From the NCBI RefSeq assembly GCF_016427505.1, contig NZ_JAELXS010000007.1, positions 169,051 through 233,050 on the forward strand: 64,000 nucleotides of DNA. The letters run 5' to 3'. A program made the translations under genes and the position numbers. The stretch comes from Sphingomonas mollis (GTDB lineage: Bacteria > Pseudomonadota > Alphaproteobacteria > Sphingomonadales > Sphingomonadaceae). Shown here piece after piece: positions 1 through 9,104 of the stretch (position 1 is its first letter; each line of letters opens with the position of its first letter). The notes under the pieces were generated by a model that did no database searches, was not told the origin of the DNA, and saw nothing but the letters and a program-made list of their open reading frames with translations.

Positions 1-876
1 GCCGCCCGAATCACCGTTGGAAATCGATGCCTCGCGGGCGCCGCGACCCAGATTGCAGAACTGATAGCTCTCGACACCAACATCGCCCGAAACGATGCAG
101 GCGGCATCGTTCACGCGACGGCCGCTGTCAAAATCGGCGACATAGACGTTGTCGATTTCTGACCCGCCGCGGCTCAGGAAATCCAGACCGCCGTTGAAGA
201 CATCGTCCCCCAGACGGAAGTCATAGGTGTTGTCACCCTGACGACGACGGCCCGCGCCGGCATCGGCGCCGATCGCGCCGCCGACCGTCGAACGACGGCC
301 GAAGCCGGCGACGTTGAAATCGGTGCCGGTCAGATTGTCGGTGTACAGGCCATAGCTGGTGGCGAACAGCGGTGCCGCTTCCGACAGGCGGAGGACGGCG
401 ATGTCGTTCTGATCGATGACCTGTCCGGTATAGCCGGCGTTGACGAAATACTCGCTGACGGTGATCGCGGTCGCCAACGGGCTGGCACTGGGGACGACAT
501 CGGGATCGGTGCCGTTATAGAAATAGGCGGTCGTCGCGATCGGGTTGGCCGTACCGGCACCGCCGCTGACGCAGTGGCCGGCGGTCAGGATCGACATGCG
601 GTCCGCCAGCAGGGCACCCGAACAGATGAAGCTGCCGGCCGCACCCTGGTTCATGATGAGCGATACGACGCCGCTGTATTTCTGGTCGGTCGCGAAATAG
701 GTCGGATTGCCATTGGCGAACACGGTGCCGGTGCCGGTGGTGCCGATGATCGTATTCGATGCCTGATAGCTCAGGCCATTGGCGGACGTACCGATGACCG
801 TGCCTGCCGATGCGGAGCCGGCAGCGGACAGCAGAAAGGCAGCCGCCATCGTGTGGCGGAACATACGCTTTGTCAT
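1..876 (-). CDS. Secreted trypsin-like serine protease, 3' end outside window
   Basis: Partial chymotrypsin-fold (S1 family) protease, 292 codons visible. The start MTKRMFRHTM is followed by a hydrophobic stretch and SASA, a signal peptide with probable cleavage near residue 24, so the enzyme is exported. The catalytic triad is readable: LTAGHC gives His101, NDIAVLRL gives Asp158, and NGDSGG places Ser290 in the last codons before the window edge. The open frame runs off the left edge, so the C-terminus (in such proteins often a sorting signal) cannot be seen. No neighbour shares its transcript within the window. Substrate unknown. The family call is firm because all three catalytic motifs are in order with normal spacing. 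Confidence 0.9.
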   Translation of the reverse strand, partial: MTKRMFRHTMAAAFLLSAAGSASAGTVIGTSANGLSYQASNTIIGTTGTGTVFANGNPTYFATDQKYSGVVSLIMNQGAAGSFICSGALLADRMSILTAGHCVSGGAGTANPIATTAYFYNGTDPDVVPSASPLATAITVSEYFVNAGYTGQVIDQNDIAVLRLSEAAPLFATSYGLYTDNLTGTDFNVAGFGRRSTVGGAIGADAGAGRRRQGDNTYDFRLGDDVFNGGLDFLSRGGSEIDNVYVADFDSGRRVNDAACIVSGDVGVESYQFCNLGRGAREASISNGDSGG

Positions 877-1031
877 GAAATCTCCCCGTTTTCAGGGACG
901 TGTCCATTCCTGCGAACGGGTAACGATCACGCCTCCTGTGAAACGGAAGCTATCATGCAGTGCAGCAAGGTAAAGAGATATTCCTAACTATTTATTAACA
1001 TTCTGTGACCGAAATGGTGGCGTCGACATTC

Positions 1032-3251
1032 TTACGCCAGTGCAGCATCCGATCCCATCAGCGTCGGGAAGAACCCTTCGTGTGCCGCACGCAGCGCATC
1101 GAGCGCCACCACGTCATCCCGGTCGGGCCGCTCGAAGATCAGGCGCTTGCCGCCGGTGCGGCCGAGCGGTTCTACCTCTACCCCCGCGGCATGGGCGGCG
1201 CCGAGGAAATCGAGCAGCGCATGGTCGTGGACGGTGACGATATAGACGCCCTGATCCTCCGCGAAGAACGAGCGTGCGCAGTCATAGGGCTGCTTGCGGT
1301 CGATCATCGCGCCGATGCCGCCGGCCAGCGCCATTTCGGCGATGGTCACGGCAATGCCGCCATCGGACACGTCGTGGCAGGCGGTCATCTGGCCGGCACG
1401 GATCGCGTCGCGGACGAAGTCGCCGGTGCGGCGTTCGGCGGCGAGATCGACGGGCGGCGGTGGCCCTTCCTCACGGCCATGGACTTCGCGCAGCCATAGC
1501 GACTGGCCGAGATGGCCGCCGCGCGTGCCGACGGTCAGGATAATGTCGCCGGTGGCCTTGAATGCGATGGTCATGCTCTTCGACCAGTCGGGCATCAGGC
1601 CAACGCCGCCGATCGCAGGCGTCGGCAGGATCGCCGAGCCGCCGCCGGTCGCCTTCGATTCGTTGTAGAGCGACACGTTGCCCGAGACGATCGGGAAATC
1701 GAGCGCGATGCACGCCTGGCTCATCCCGTCGAGACAGCCGACGATCTGGCCCATGATCTCCGGCCGCTGCGGGTTGGCGAAGTTCAGGCAGTTGGTGACG
1801 GCGAGCGGCGTCGCGCCGACCGCCGTCAGGTTGCGCCACGCCTCGGCCACCGCCTGCTTGCCGCCCTCGACCGGGTCGGCGAAGCAGTAACGCGGCGTGC
1901 AGTCGGTGGTCATCGCCAGCGCCTTGTCCGTGCCGTGGACGCGAACGACGGCGGCGTCGCCGCCGGGGCGCTGCACGGTGTCGGCGCCGACCATGTGGTC
2001 ATATTGTTCCCAGATCCAGCGACGGCTGGCGATATCGGGCGATCCCATCAGCGTCAGCAGATCGGCGGCGATATCGGGGGAGCCGGGCGTGTTCTCCAGC
2101 GGCGCGGGCTTCGGCGTCGGCACGTGCGGCCGGTCATACAGCGGTGCCTCGTCGGCCAGCGGCCCGAGGGGGATGTCGCAGACCGTCTCGCCCTTCCACG
2201 TCAGTACCATGCGGCCAGTATCGGTGACACGGCCGATGACCGCGAAATCGAGTTCCCATTTGCGGAAGATCGCCTCGGCCTCCGCCTCGCGGCCGGGCTT
2301 CAGCACCATCAACATGCGCTCCTGCGATTCGGAGAGCATCATTTCGTACGGCGTCATGCCGGTTTCGCGCTGCGGCACGTCGTCCATGACCAGTTCGATA
2401 CCCACGCCGCCCTTCGACGCCATCTCGACCGACGAGGAGGTGAGGCCGGCGGCGCCCATGTCCTGAATGGCGACGATCACGTCGGTCGCCATCAGTTCCA
2501 GACACGCCTCGATCAGCAGCTTCTCGGTGAAGGGATCGCCGACCTGCACGGTCGGGCGCTTGGCATCGGCATCGTCGCCGAAATCGGCGGAGGCCATCGT
2601 TGCGCCGTGGATGCCGTCGCGCCCGGTCTTCGACCCGACATAGACGATCGGATTGCCGATGCCGCTGGCGGCGGAATAGAAGATCTTGTCCTGATCGGCG
2701 ACGCCAACGGTCATCGCGTTGACCAGGATGTTGCCGTCATAGGCGGGGTGGAAATTCACCTCACCGCCCACCGTCGGCACGCCAACGCAATTGCCGTAAC
2801 CGCCGATGCCCGACACGACGCCCGAAATCAGGTGCCGCATCTTGGGATGATCGGGTCGGCCAAAGCGCAACGCGTTAAGGTTGGCGACCGGGCGCGCACC
2901 CATCGTGAAGACGTCGCGCAGGATACCGCCGACCCCCGTCGCCGCGCCCTGATAGGGTTCGATATAGGACGGATGGTTGTGGCTCTCCATCTTGAAGATC
3001 GCCGCCTGTCCGTCACCGATGTCGATCACGCCGGCATTCTCGCCGGGGCCGCAGATGACGTGCGGACCGGTGGTCGGCAGCTTCTTCAGGTGGAGGCGGC
3101 TGGATTTGTAGCTGCAATGCTCGGACCACATGACCGAGAAGATGCCGAGCTCGACCAGATTGGGCTCGCGGCCCAGCGCGTGCAGCACGCGCTCATATTC
3201 TTCCGGGGAGAGGCCGTGTTCGGCGACGATCGTGGCGGTGATCTCGGTCAT
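1032..3251 (-). CDS. purL: Phosphoribosylformylglycinamidine synthase subunit PurL
   Basis: Catalyses the ATP- and glutamine-dependent conversion of FGAR to FGAM, step four of de novo purine synthesis. At 739 residues it is the short PurL form that works with separate PurS and PurQ subunits (not in this window). Family motifs seen: [10 protein letters not shown] near residue 42, [10 protein letters not shown] near 85, [12 protein letters not shown] in the middle, and a second AIRS-like half with TTDCTPRYC and [11 protein letters not shown]. The frame is open 27 codons further upstream, but the start at [13 protein letters not shown] matches the family N-terminus. The Shine-Dalgarno sequence is weak. 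It lies downstream of map on the same strand with a 229-base gap. Confidence 0.95.
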   Translation of the reverse strand: MTEITATIVAEHGLSPEEYERVLHALGREPNLVELGIFSVMWSEHCSYKSSRLHLKKLPTTGPHVICGPGENAGVIDIGDGQAAIFKMESHNHPSYIEPYQGAATGVGGILRDVFTMGARPVANLNALRFGRPDHPKMRHLISGVVSGIGGYGNCVGVPTVGGEVNFHPAYDGNILVNAMTVGVADQDKIFYSAASGIGNPIVYVGSKTGRDGIHGATMASADFGDDADAKRPTVQVGDPFTEKLLIEACLELMATDVIVAIQDMGAAGLTSSSVEMASKGGVGIELVMDDVPQRETGMTPYEMMLSESQERMLMVLKPGREAEAEAIFRKWELDFAVIGRVTDTGRMVLTWKGETVCDIPLGPLADEAPLYDRPHVPTPKPAPLENTPGSPDIAADLLTLMGSPDIASRRWIWEQYDHMVGADTVQRPGGDAAVVRVHGTDKALAMTTDCTPRYCFADPVEGGKQAVAEAWRNLTAVGATPLAVTNCLNFANPQRPEIMGQIVGCLDGMSQACIALDFPIVSGNVSLYNESKATGGGSAILPTPAIGGVGLMPDWSKSMTIAFKATGDIILTVGTRGGHLGQSLWLREVHGREEGPPPPVDLAAERRTGDFVRDAIRAGQMTACHDVSDGGIAVTIAEMALAGGIGAMIDRKQPYDCARSFFAEDQGVYIVTVHDHALLDFLGAAHAAGVEVEPLGRTGGKRLIFERPDRDDVVALDALRAAHEGFFPTLMGSDAALA

Positions 3252-3428
3252 GGCGCGCAGATAGCGGCGGATCGTCCGCCATGCCAGCGTCGCCGCGATT
3301 TCCCCCGAAATGACGCTTGTCGTGGCCCGCATTGTGGCAGGGCGGACATAATTTTTAGAGGTTTTTCCGCTAGGGCGGCAACGACCGTCGATATTCGGCG
3401 GTTGTCATTCCGTGTCACTACGGGGCTG

Positions 3429-3466
3429 GAGGCAGCGTCCAATTCCGGACGCTGCCTCTGGTTTTA
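3429..3466. terminator. Strong hairpin between map and purL
   Basis: A perfect 12-bp stem (GAGGCAGCGTCC, loop aattcc, GGACGCTGCCTC) lies just downstream of the map stop codon. The T-rich tail (TGGTTTTA) is on the plus-strand side, so as an intrinsic terminator it fits plus-strand transcripts better than map. On the minus strand it could still act as a 3' stabiliser. Confidence 0.45.
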
Positions 3467-3480
3467 TGCGCTTGAGAAGA

Positions 3481-4308
3481 TCAGGCGTAGGGCGGCTGAT
3501 GCAGGCCGGCGGGGCTGGTCGTGAAGATCTCGCACCCCGTTTCGGTGATGCCGATCGAATGTTCGAACTGCGCCGACAGCGACCGGTCGCGCGTCACCGC
3601 CGTCCAGCCGTCGTCGAGCAGCTTCACGTCGGGACGGCCGATGTTGATCATCGGTTCGATGGTGAAGATCATGCCCGGCCGCAATTCGGGGCCGGTGCCG
3701 GGGCGACCGACATGGACGACCTCCGGCGCATCATGGAACAACCGGCCGAGGCCGTGGCCGCAGAAATCGCGGACCACGCCGTAACGATGCGATTCGGCAT
3801 GACGCTGCACGGCATGGGCGATGTCGCCCATATGGTTGCCGGGCTTGGCCTGTTCGATGCCGAGCATCAGGCACTCATACGTCACCTCGACCAGCCGCCG
3901 CGCCTTCAGCGGTACGTCGCCGATCAAATACATGCGGCTGGAATCGCCGTGCCAGCCGTCCAGGATCGGCGTGACGTCGACATTGACGATATCGCCCGAC
4001 TTCAACGCCTTGTCCGACGGAATGCCGTGGCACACGACATGGTTGATCGAAATGCAGGTGGAATGCGTATAGCCGCGATAGCCCAAAGTCGCCGGCACGC
4101 CGCCGCCCGCGAGGATGAAATCGTAGATCATCCGGTCGAGCGCCGCGGTGGTGACGCCCGGCACCATGTGCGGCACCAGCATGTCGAGCGTTTCGGCGGC
4201 GAGCCGCCCCGCCTTGTGCATGCCGGCAAAGGCGGCGGGGCCGTGCAGCTTGATGGCGCCGGTGCGCGCATCGGGCGCGTCGGAGGTGACGGTGACATAT
4301 TCGGTCAT
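3481..4308 (-). CDS. map: Methionine aminopeptidase, type I
   Basis: Removes the N-terminal formyl-stripped methionine from nascent proteins; a cytosolic dinuclear metalloenzyme. 275 residues, normal for type I. Metal-ligand motifs are all present in order: VNVDVTPILDGWHGD with the two aspartates, FCGHGLG with the histidine, FTIEPM and QFEHSIGI with the glutamates. The substrate-contact segment HSTCISINHVVCHG is also seen. The reading frame stays open far upstream over the divergent neighbour, but MTEYVTVTSDAP is the plausible start. It is divergent from the MoaB-domain gene, with 51 bases between the starts. Confidence 0.95.
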   Translation of the reverse strand: MTEYVTVTSDAPDARTGAIKLHGPAAFAGMHKAGRLAAETLDMLVPHMVPGVTTAALDRMIYDFILAGGGVPATLGYRGYTHSTCISINHVVCHGIPSDKALKSGDIVNVDVTPILDGWHGDSSRMYLIGDVPLKARRLVEVTYECLMLGIEQAKPGNHMGDIAHAVQRHAESHRYGVVRDFCGHGLGRLFHDAPEVVHVGRPGTGPELRPGMIFTIEPMINIGRPDVKLLDDGWTAVTRDRSLSAQFEHSIGITETGCEIFTTSPAGLHQPPYA

Positions 4309-4359
4309 GCCCAACGTTATAGCGTGGCGGGCGCCGATTTGCGAGGCTATGCCGCCGCC

Positions 4360-5118
4360 ATGGCAAGCGAACGCATCTGGACGGCCGCGCTGGTGGTCAT
4401 CGGCGACGAGATCCTCTCCGGCCGGACGCAGGACCGGAACGTGGCGCAACTCGCCACCTGGCTGAACGTGCAGGGCATCCGCCTGGCCGAGGTGCGCGTG
4501 GTCGCCGACCGCGAAGAGGCGATCGTCGAGGCGGTGAACACCCTGCGCGCGCGCAACGATTACCTGTTCACCACCGGCGGCATCGGCCCGACGCATGACG
4601 ACATCACCGTCGACGCGATCGCGGCGGCGCTGGGCGTCGGCGTGGAGCACCACCCCGACGCGATGGCGACGCTGACCCGCTATTACGAAACGCGCGGCGG
4701 CCTGACCGAGGCGCGCGCGCGGATGGCGCGGGTGCCGGTGGGGGCGGGGCTGATCGAGAACCGCGTGTCGGGCGCGCCGGGCATCCGGATCGCCAACATC
4801 TTCATCATGGCGGGCGTCCCCCACATCACGGCGGGCATGCTCGACGCGCTGACCGGGACGCTGGAGGGCGGCCGCCCCGTCGTGTCGCGGACGATCGGTT
4901 GCTGGGTCGGCGAGAGCGAGGTCGCCGATATCCTGCGCGCGACCGAAAAGGCGCATGAGGAAGTGGCGATCGGCAGCTATCCGTTCTTCCGCGACGGCCG
5001 GACGGGTGCGAATTTCGTCGTGCGGAGCGCCGATCCGGCGCGGGTCGATGCGTGTCTGGCCGACCTGACGGCCGCATTGCGGGGGGCGGGCCGCGAGGTG
5101 ATCGACGACGGTATCTGA
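4360..5118 (+). CDS. MoaB/Mog-domain protein, CinA N-terminal type
   Basis: 252-residue protein made almost entirely of a molybdopterin-binding (MoCF, MoaB/Mog) fold. Motifs: LVVIGDEILSGRTQDRN near the N-terminus and FTTGGIGPTHDDITVDAI near residue 70, the family signature loop. It lacks the C-terminal amidohydrolase half of full-length CinA, so it belongs to the stand-alone competence/damage-inducible A-like group. The biochemical role of this short group is not established; nucleotide-pyrophosphatase-like or molybdopterin-related activity is possible. A Mop and ModE pair occurs about 16 kb away, but nothing links them directly. Confidence 0.85.
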   Translation: MASERIWTAALVVIGDEILSGRTQDRNVAQLATWLNVQGIRLAEVRVVADREEAIVEAVNTLRARNDYLFTTGGIGPTHDDITVDAIAAALGVGVEHHPDAMATLTRYYETRGGLTEARARMARVPVGAGLIENRVSGAPGIRIANIFIMAGVPHITAGMLDALTGTLEGGRPVVSRTIGCWVGESEVADILRATEKAHEEVAIGSYPFFRDGRTGANFVVRSADPARVDACLADLTAALRGAGREVIDDGI

Positions 5119-5219
5119 TCTATGCTTGCAACAACTGCAATCGCGGTGACCGACTGCGCAGTTGTGATGGTGGGCCGGTGACGACACATGGACGGATGCG
5201 CTGCGTTGCAGCAAATTCC

Positions 5220-5366
5220 ATGTCCGGGGTTACCATGTTCAGCCTGATCGCGCTTTATTTCGATTACCGCAAGCAACAGGCCGCCGCACCGGTGCTGACG
5301 ACCGCCCCGGCCGCCACGCCCGCCAACGACCGTGAGCCGATGCGCGCCGAGGCCCGCGCCGCCTGA
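5220..5366 (+). CDS. Small hypothetical protein
   Basis: 48-codon frame beginning MSGVTMFSLIALYFDYRK, then an Ala/Pro/Thr-rich tail ending in MRAEARAA. A short hydrophobic N-terminal segment suggests membrane association at most. An internal ATG fifteen bases later could be the real start. No family is recognised. Support is limited to codon composition like its neighbours and a clean stop. Confidence 0.35.
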   Translation: MSGVTMFSLIALYFDYRKQQAAAPVLTTAPAATPANDREPMRAEARAA

Positions 5367-5385
5367 TCCGTCTGGCGCGGCGCCA

Positions 5386-5736
5386 TCAGGTTGGGGAATT
5401 ACGCCTTGCCCACCACAGATAGGCCAGCACGCCCGCACCGACGATCACGCTGACGGCGGCGATCTGCCAATTGCCGGATCGCTCGTCCGCTGGCCCGAAT
5501 GCGGTTGCGATACCAATCGCCGCGCCGGCCACGACCATGATCCAGCCGAGAAGGCCGGCCGACAGGCGCGATTCGGGCTCCAGCTTCGCGATCAGCAGAC
5601 GGGCGCTTTCCGGATCGGTCTTCAGCGCGCGCCGCACGGTGCCATGAAGAATCATGTGCGAAATCAGCTTGCGCACCTGTACCGCGAAAAGAAGCATGAT
5701 CGTCAACGCGGCGATCGGAAGAATGACTTCTTGCAT
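5386..5736 (-). CDS. Hypothetical inner-membrane protein
   Basis: 116-residue protein with a hydrophobic N-terminal helix (ILPIAALTIMLLFAVQV), a soluble charged middle containing KTDPESARLLIAKLEPE, then two more hydrophobic helices (LGWIMVVAGAAIGIATAF and IAAVSVIVGAGVLAYLWW) and a basic end. This gives about three membrane segments. Function not recognised. It is the last gene before the element remnant at the tRNA-Gly locus; its start lies 48 bases from the left-hand repeat. Confidence 0.6.
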   Translation of the reverse strand: MQEVILPIAALTIMLLFAVQVRKLISHMILHGTVRRALKTDPESARLLIAKLEPESRLSAGLLGWIMVVAGAAIGIATAFGPADERSGNWQIAAVSVIVGAGVLAYLWWARRNSPT

Positions 5737-5784
5737 CGATATTCGCGCCCATTGTCATCCGGCACACGATCAACTGCGACGGTC

Positions 5785-5802
5785 TGGAGCGGGTGAAGGG
5801 AA
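5785..5802 (+). repeat. Left att-like direct repeat of the tRNA-Gly 3' end
   Basis: The 18 bases tggagcgggtgaagggaa are identical to 7504-7521, which form the CCA end, acceptor stem and part of the T-arm of tRNA-Gly. This is the arrangement left by site-specific integration into a tRNA 3' end: one copy restores the tRNA and the other marks the far end of the insert. Read as attL/attR of a decayed element; the designation is inference, the identity is seen. Confidence 0.75.
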
Positions 5803-7521
5803 CACGCCATTGCCGTAAGTGGCTAGTGGCGGAAGTTTGAGGATTGCAGGTGACTCAATCTGACCGGCCCGCAGTACTCGATTAGGGCGCTTTGGGCGCG
5901 CCCGACGCAGCAAACTAAGCAGGGGACACACTGGAAATTTCCTTGCCGATATCCCGCCGGGGCCATTTCGCGCAATCCGGCGTCTAATTGACTGCTCCTG
6001 TTCGAAAATCGTTCGTAGACTTGAAACGGCGACCCTCCGATGGCATTCCACGCGCGGCTGATCCGGCCGCGCCGTCCACACTGGCGAAGCCTATGGGCAG
6101 GAGACGTATATCGCCACTCGAACCATTCCAGGTGCGCGTGGGCCTAGCCGAGTCGACCGACCGTATCGCTCGTCACGAGGGCGATAGTTTTGCGATCCGC
6201 GAGCGGCTCGCCTTCGCCAACGTCCGCCTGTTCACGCTGTCCGATGGAGAGATCAACCATCTCACTGGCACGCTCAAGGGCATGATGGATGCCAACTTCC
6301 GCAAGGAACTGGGTGCCAAGATCAAGCGCGGCCAGCGGGGCACAGTGGCGCAAGGGCGATCTCCCGCGGGGCTCGCCTACGCCTATCGCATGGCTAATCG
6401 GATCGACGCCGGTGGCCGTGCCGTCCGCGGTCTTCGCGAAATCGACCCCGAGAAGGCGGCGATCGTTCGCCGCATCTTCGAAGAATATGCCGACGGGATC
6501 AGCCCGAAGCGGATCGCCGAGCGGCTGAACGCTGACGGTATTCCCGGACCACGTGGCGACCGCTGGCGCGCGACGACGCTCCGTCCGGACCGAACCCGCG
6601 GCAACGGCCTGCTGCAAAACGAGCTCTACATCGGCCGCATCGTCCACAACCGGACGTCGAAGGTGGTCGAGCCGATGACGCGCCGCGTCCGCATCCGCCC
6701 GAACCCGCAGGATCAGTGGGTAATCGAAGACGTGCCGCACCTGCGCATCATTGATCAGGAACTGTGGGACAAGGTGCAGGGCGCACTGCGGCGCCGTGAG
6801 GGCGGGACACCGGTGCGCCACCGGCGGGCGCGGCACATGCTCTCCGGTCTCGGCGTATGCGGTGTCTGCGGCAGCTCGTGGAACGTCCGTACTGCCACCT
6901 ACTGGGGTTGTGGCAGCCGCACGGAGGGCAGCGGTTGTGACAATAACCGCACGATCTCGACCGAGAGCTATGAGCGTCGCGTGCTTGCCGGCCTGCGCGA
7001 CCGAATGCTGGACCCGGATCTGGTCGAGGTTTTCGTAGCTGAGTACCGCGAGGAACATGCCAAGCGCGCCGTCCAGATGCAGCGGGAGCGCGGTTCAGCT
7101 GAACGCCGCTTGGCCAATGCGACAGCGACCATCGACCGCCTCGTTGCTGCGGTCGGCTCTGGCGCCGGGACGTTCGAGCAGTTCCGCGACGCGCTTAACA
7201 AGGCGCGGGACGACCGAGAAGCGGCGCTGGCCGAGTTGCAGGATCAGGATGCGCTGCCAGTCGTGGCGCTCCACCCGGCGATCGTCGCGGATTACCGTAG
7301 GCAGGTCGCGAACCTGCAAGCCGCACTGGCTGATCCCGAAGCGGGTCCGCAGGCGGCGACGGCCTTGCGCGCTCTCAACGACCGGATTGTGCTGACACCC
7401 AATCCGGATGGCCGTGGCGTATCGATCCAGGTCGAGGGACGCCTCGCCGGCATCGTCGCGCTGGCAACCGGATGCGAACCGCCGGAGGCGCTTACTGTCA
7501 AGATGGAGCGGGTGAAGGGAA
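5785..7521. mobile_element. Remnant of an integrative element at tRNA-Gly(CCC)
   Basis: About 1.7 kb bounded by 18-bp direct repeats of the tRNA-Gly 3' end. The only recognisable content is a truncated large serine recombinase reading toward the tRNA. Bases 5803-6130 hold no convincing gene and no trace of the missing catalytic domain in any frame I read. The remnant looks like an element that lost its cargo and the 5' part of its integrase by deletion. Confidence 0.65.
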
Positions 7522-7538
7522 TCGAACCCTCGTCGTAA
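5988..7538 (+). pseudogene. Large serine recombinase lacking its catalytic domain
   Basis: The open frame is 516 codons. Homology to large serine recombinases begins abruptly near residue 50 (AESTDRIARHEGD), which is the end of the resolvase domain; the N-terminal part with the nucleophilic serine and catalytic arginines is absent. What remains is the recombinase domain (KRGQRGTVAQGRSPAGLAYAY, then IVRRIFEEYADGISPKRIAERLN and a DNA-binding region near GNGLLQNELYIGRIVHNR), a zinc ribbon (CGVCGSSWN, then WGC and GCDNN), and a C-terminal coiled-coil-like stretch. The last eleven or so codons, ERVKGIEPSS, are antisense tRNA sequence, so the frame closes inside tRNA-Gly. It should be unable to cleave DNA. 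Whether the residual protein is made is unknown. Confidence 0.8.
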
Positions 7539-7577
7539 GCTTGGGAAGCTTCTGCTCTACCATTGAGCTACACCCGC
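7504..7577 (-). tRNA. tRNA-Gly, anticodon CCC
   Basis: Read on the minus strand: acceptor GCGGGTG pairs with CACCCGC; D-arm GCTC...GAGC; anticodon loop TTCCCAA gives CCC; T-arm GAGGG/CCCTT around TTCGATT; discriminator T and an encoded CCA. The first pair of the anticodon stem (G-A) is a mismatch. The gene is intact and overlaps the 3' end of the recombinase frame on the opposite strand. It is the insertion target of the neighbouring element remnant. Confidence 0.93.
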
Positions 7578-7691
7578 GGACGCGGCGCAATCGGGGATTG
7601 CCGTGGCGCTGGACCGTGGCGACGATCGGTCGCTGATCCAGCTGCCGACTGCCACAGGTCACGCGTGCCGGTCAACCGACATGATGGCGCA

Positions 7692-9086
7692 TCACAGGCC
7701 TTCGGTCATCCAGTGCGCGTTCGACAGGCGGCGGGCGAGGTCGGCGCATTGGCGGCGGATGTCGGGGACGGCGACGATTTCCCAGAAGCTGCCGCGCGTC
7801 ATCGGGCCGATGCAGTGTAGATCGGGCCGCGCGATGCCGTCGCGGTCGATCACCCGCGAACCGGCGTCGACGTCGATACCCAGCCGCAATCCGTCCGGGC
7901 GGACCATGCCGGTGGCGACCATCTGGCGCAGCAGCGGCTCGGCGGTGCGCAGCACGTCGCCCTGCGGGCCGGTGCAGTTGACGATGCGGCGGGCGGTGAT
8001 CGCGCGAACCAGATCGCCATGGCGCGGCCGCCAGCGCAGGCGCGCGCCGTCCGTCGCCGGCATGGTGTCGATCGTCTTGCCGGCGGCGAAGGTCAGCTGG
8101 CCGCTGGCCATCAGCCGGTCGATCCGGTCGGCGACGGCCGGCGCGAGACGGTGGCGGTGGACGTCCCAGAACGGCCGGCAATGGCGCAGGAAACGCGCGC
8201 GGGTGGCGTCGTCCTGACGCTCCCACCAGCGCTGCGTCACCGGGCGCAGCGCATCGACCGCCGCGCGCCAGCCCTGTCGGGCGGCGTCGGCTCGGACATC
8301 CGCCACGAGCTGCGATAACGGAAGGTCGGGCGGATCGCTCAGGCCGGCGGCGGGTGGGCTGCCATCGACATGGCGGCGGGGAGACAGCCCGCGCCGGGAC
8401 AGGGCGAGGATCGGTCCCGTAAAGCCGGATGAATCGAGATGCAGCGCGACGTCGATCGCGGTCAGTCCCGATCCGATCAGCACGACGCTATCGTCCGGGG
8501 TCAGCCCTGCGGCCGGGTCGATGGCCCAGGGATCGTCGACATAAACGCCGGCGGGCAGCGCCGCGACATCGATCCCCGGCGGCACGTGCGGGGGCAGATT
8601 GCCGAGCGTCAGCACCACCGCGTCCGCCGTCATTGGCTCGCCCGCCGCCAGCGTCAGGCGCATCTGGGTCGGGGTGCGCTCGATCGCCGATACCTCGTCC
8701 GCGACGATCGTCAGGCGGTCGCCGGCGCGTTCGCGCACTTCGGACAATGTGGCGCGCAGATAGGCGCCATAGGTCGATCGCGCGACGAAGGCGGCGGGCG
8801 GGGCGTCGCCCTGCGTCCGCAGCCAGCGGGCGAAGTGATCGGGATCGTCGGGAAAGGCGCTCATCCCCGCCGCGCGGACGTTGAGCAACTGATCGGGCTG
8901 CGCCGCGCCATAGGCGATGCCGCGCGCCAGCCGTCGCGGCGCCCGTTCGATCAGGGTGGTGCGCGGGCCGCCATAGCGGAACAGGTTGATCGCCATCAAC
9001 GTCCCGCTGAAACCGCCACCGACGATCGCGACATGGCTGTCGGGCGGCAGGTATCCCGCCACGACGGGGTTCGATGCGTGCATCAT
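7692..9086 (-). CDS. FAD/NAD(P)-binding oxidoreductase, NAD_binding_9 type
   Basis: 464-residue flavoprotein. The N-terminal dinucleotide-binding motif VAIVGGGFSGTLMA is followed by GIAYGAAQPDQLLNVRA, typical of the NAD_binding_9 group of FAD-dependent oxidoreductases. A second GxGxxA-like segment, VVLIGSGLTAIDVALHL, fits NAD(P)H binding in a flavin monooxygenase-like layout. The C-terminus carries GPMTRGSFWEIVAVPDIR. Two adjacent ATGs (9086 and 9083) are possible starts. It is the third gene of a minus-strand operon after the desaturase and the PhnD-like protein, with an 18-base gap. Substrate unknown; a role in oxidising or hydroxylating a product of the desaturase is only inference. Confidence 0.85.
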   Translation of the reverse strand: MMHASNPVVAGYLPPDSHVAIVGGGFSGTLMAINLFRYGGPRTTLIERAPRRLARGIAYGAAQPDQLLNVRAAGMSAFPDDPDHFARWLRTQGDAPPAAFVARSTYGAYLRATLSEVRERAGDRLTIVADEVSAIERTPTQMRLTLAAGEPMTADAVVLTLGNLPPHVPPGIDVAALPAGVYVDDPWAIDPAAGLTPDDSVVLIGSGLTAIDVALHLDSSGFTGPILALSRRGLSPRRHVDGSPPAAGLSDPPDLPLSQLVADVRADAARQGWRAAVDALRPVTQRWWERQDDATRARFLRHCRPFWDVHRHRLAPAVADRIDRLMASGQLTFAAGKTIDTMPATDGARLRWRPRHGDLVRAITARRIVNCTGPQGDVLRTAEPLLRQMVATGMVRPDGLRLGIDVDAGSRVIDRDGIARPDLHCIGPMTRGSFWEIVAVPDIRRQCADLARRLSNAHWMTEGL

Positions 9087-9104
9087 TCTCGCTCCGTCGG
9101 CCGG

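Noticed and set aside
1512..3524. A 670-codon plus-strand frame
   Set aside because: Antisense shadow of purL, with the same His/Arg/Asp-rich composition as other shadows.
5803..6130. Missing catalytic domain of the recombinase in another frame
   Set aside because: No frame on the plus strand shows the Tyr-x-Arg-x-Ser start or other resolvase motifs; the part seems truly deleted.
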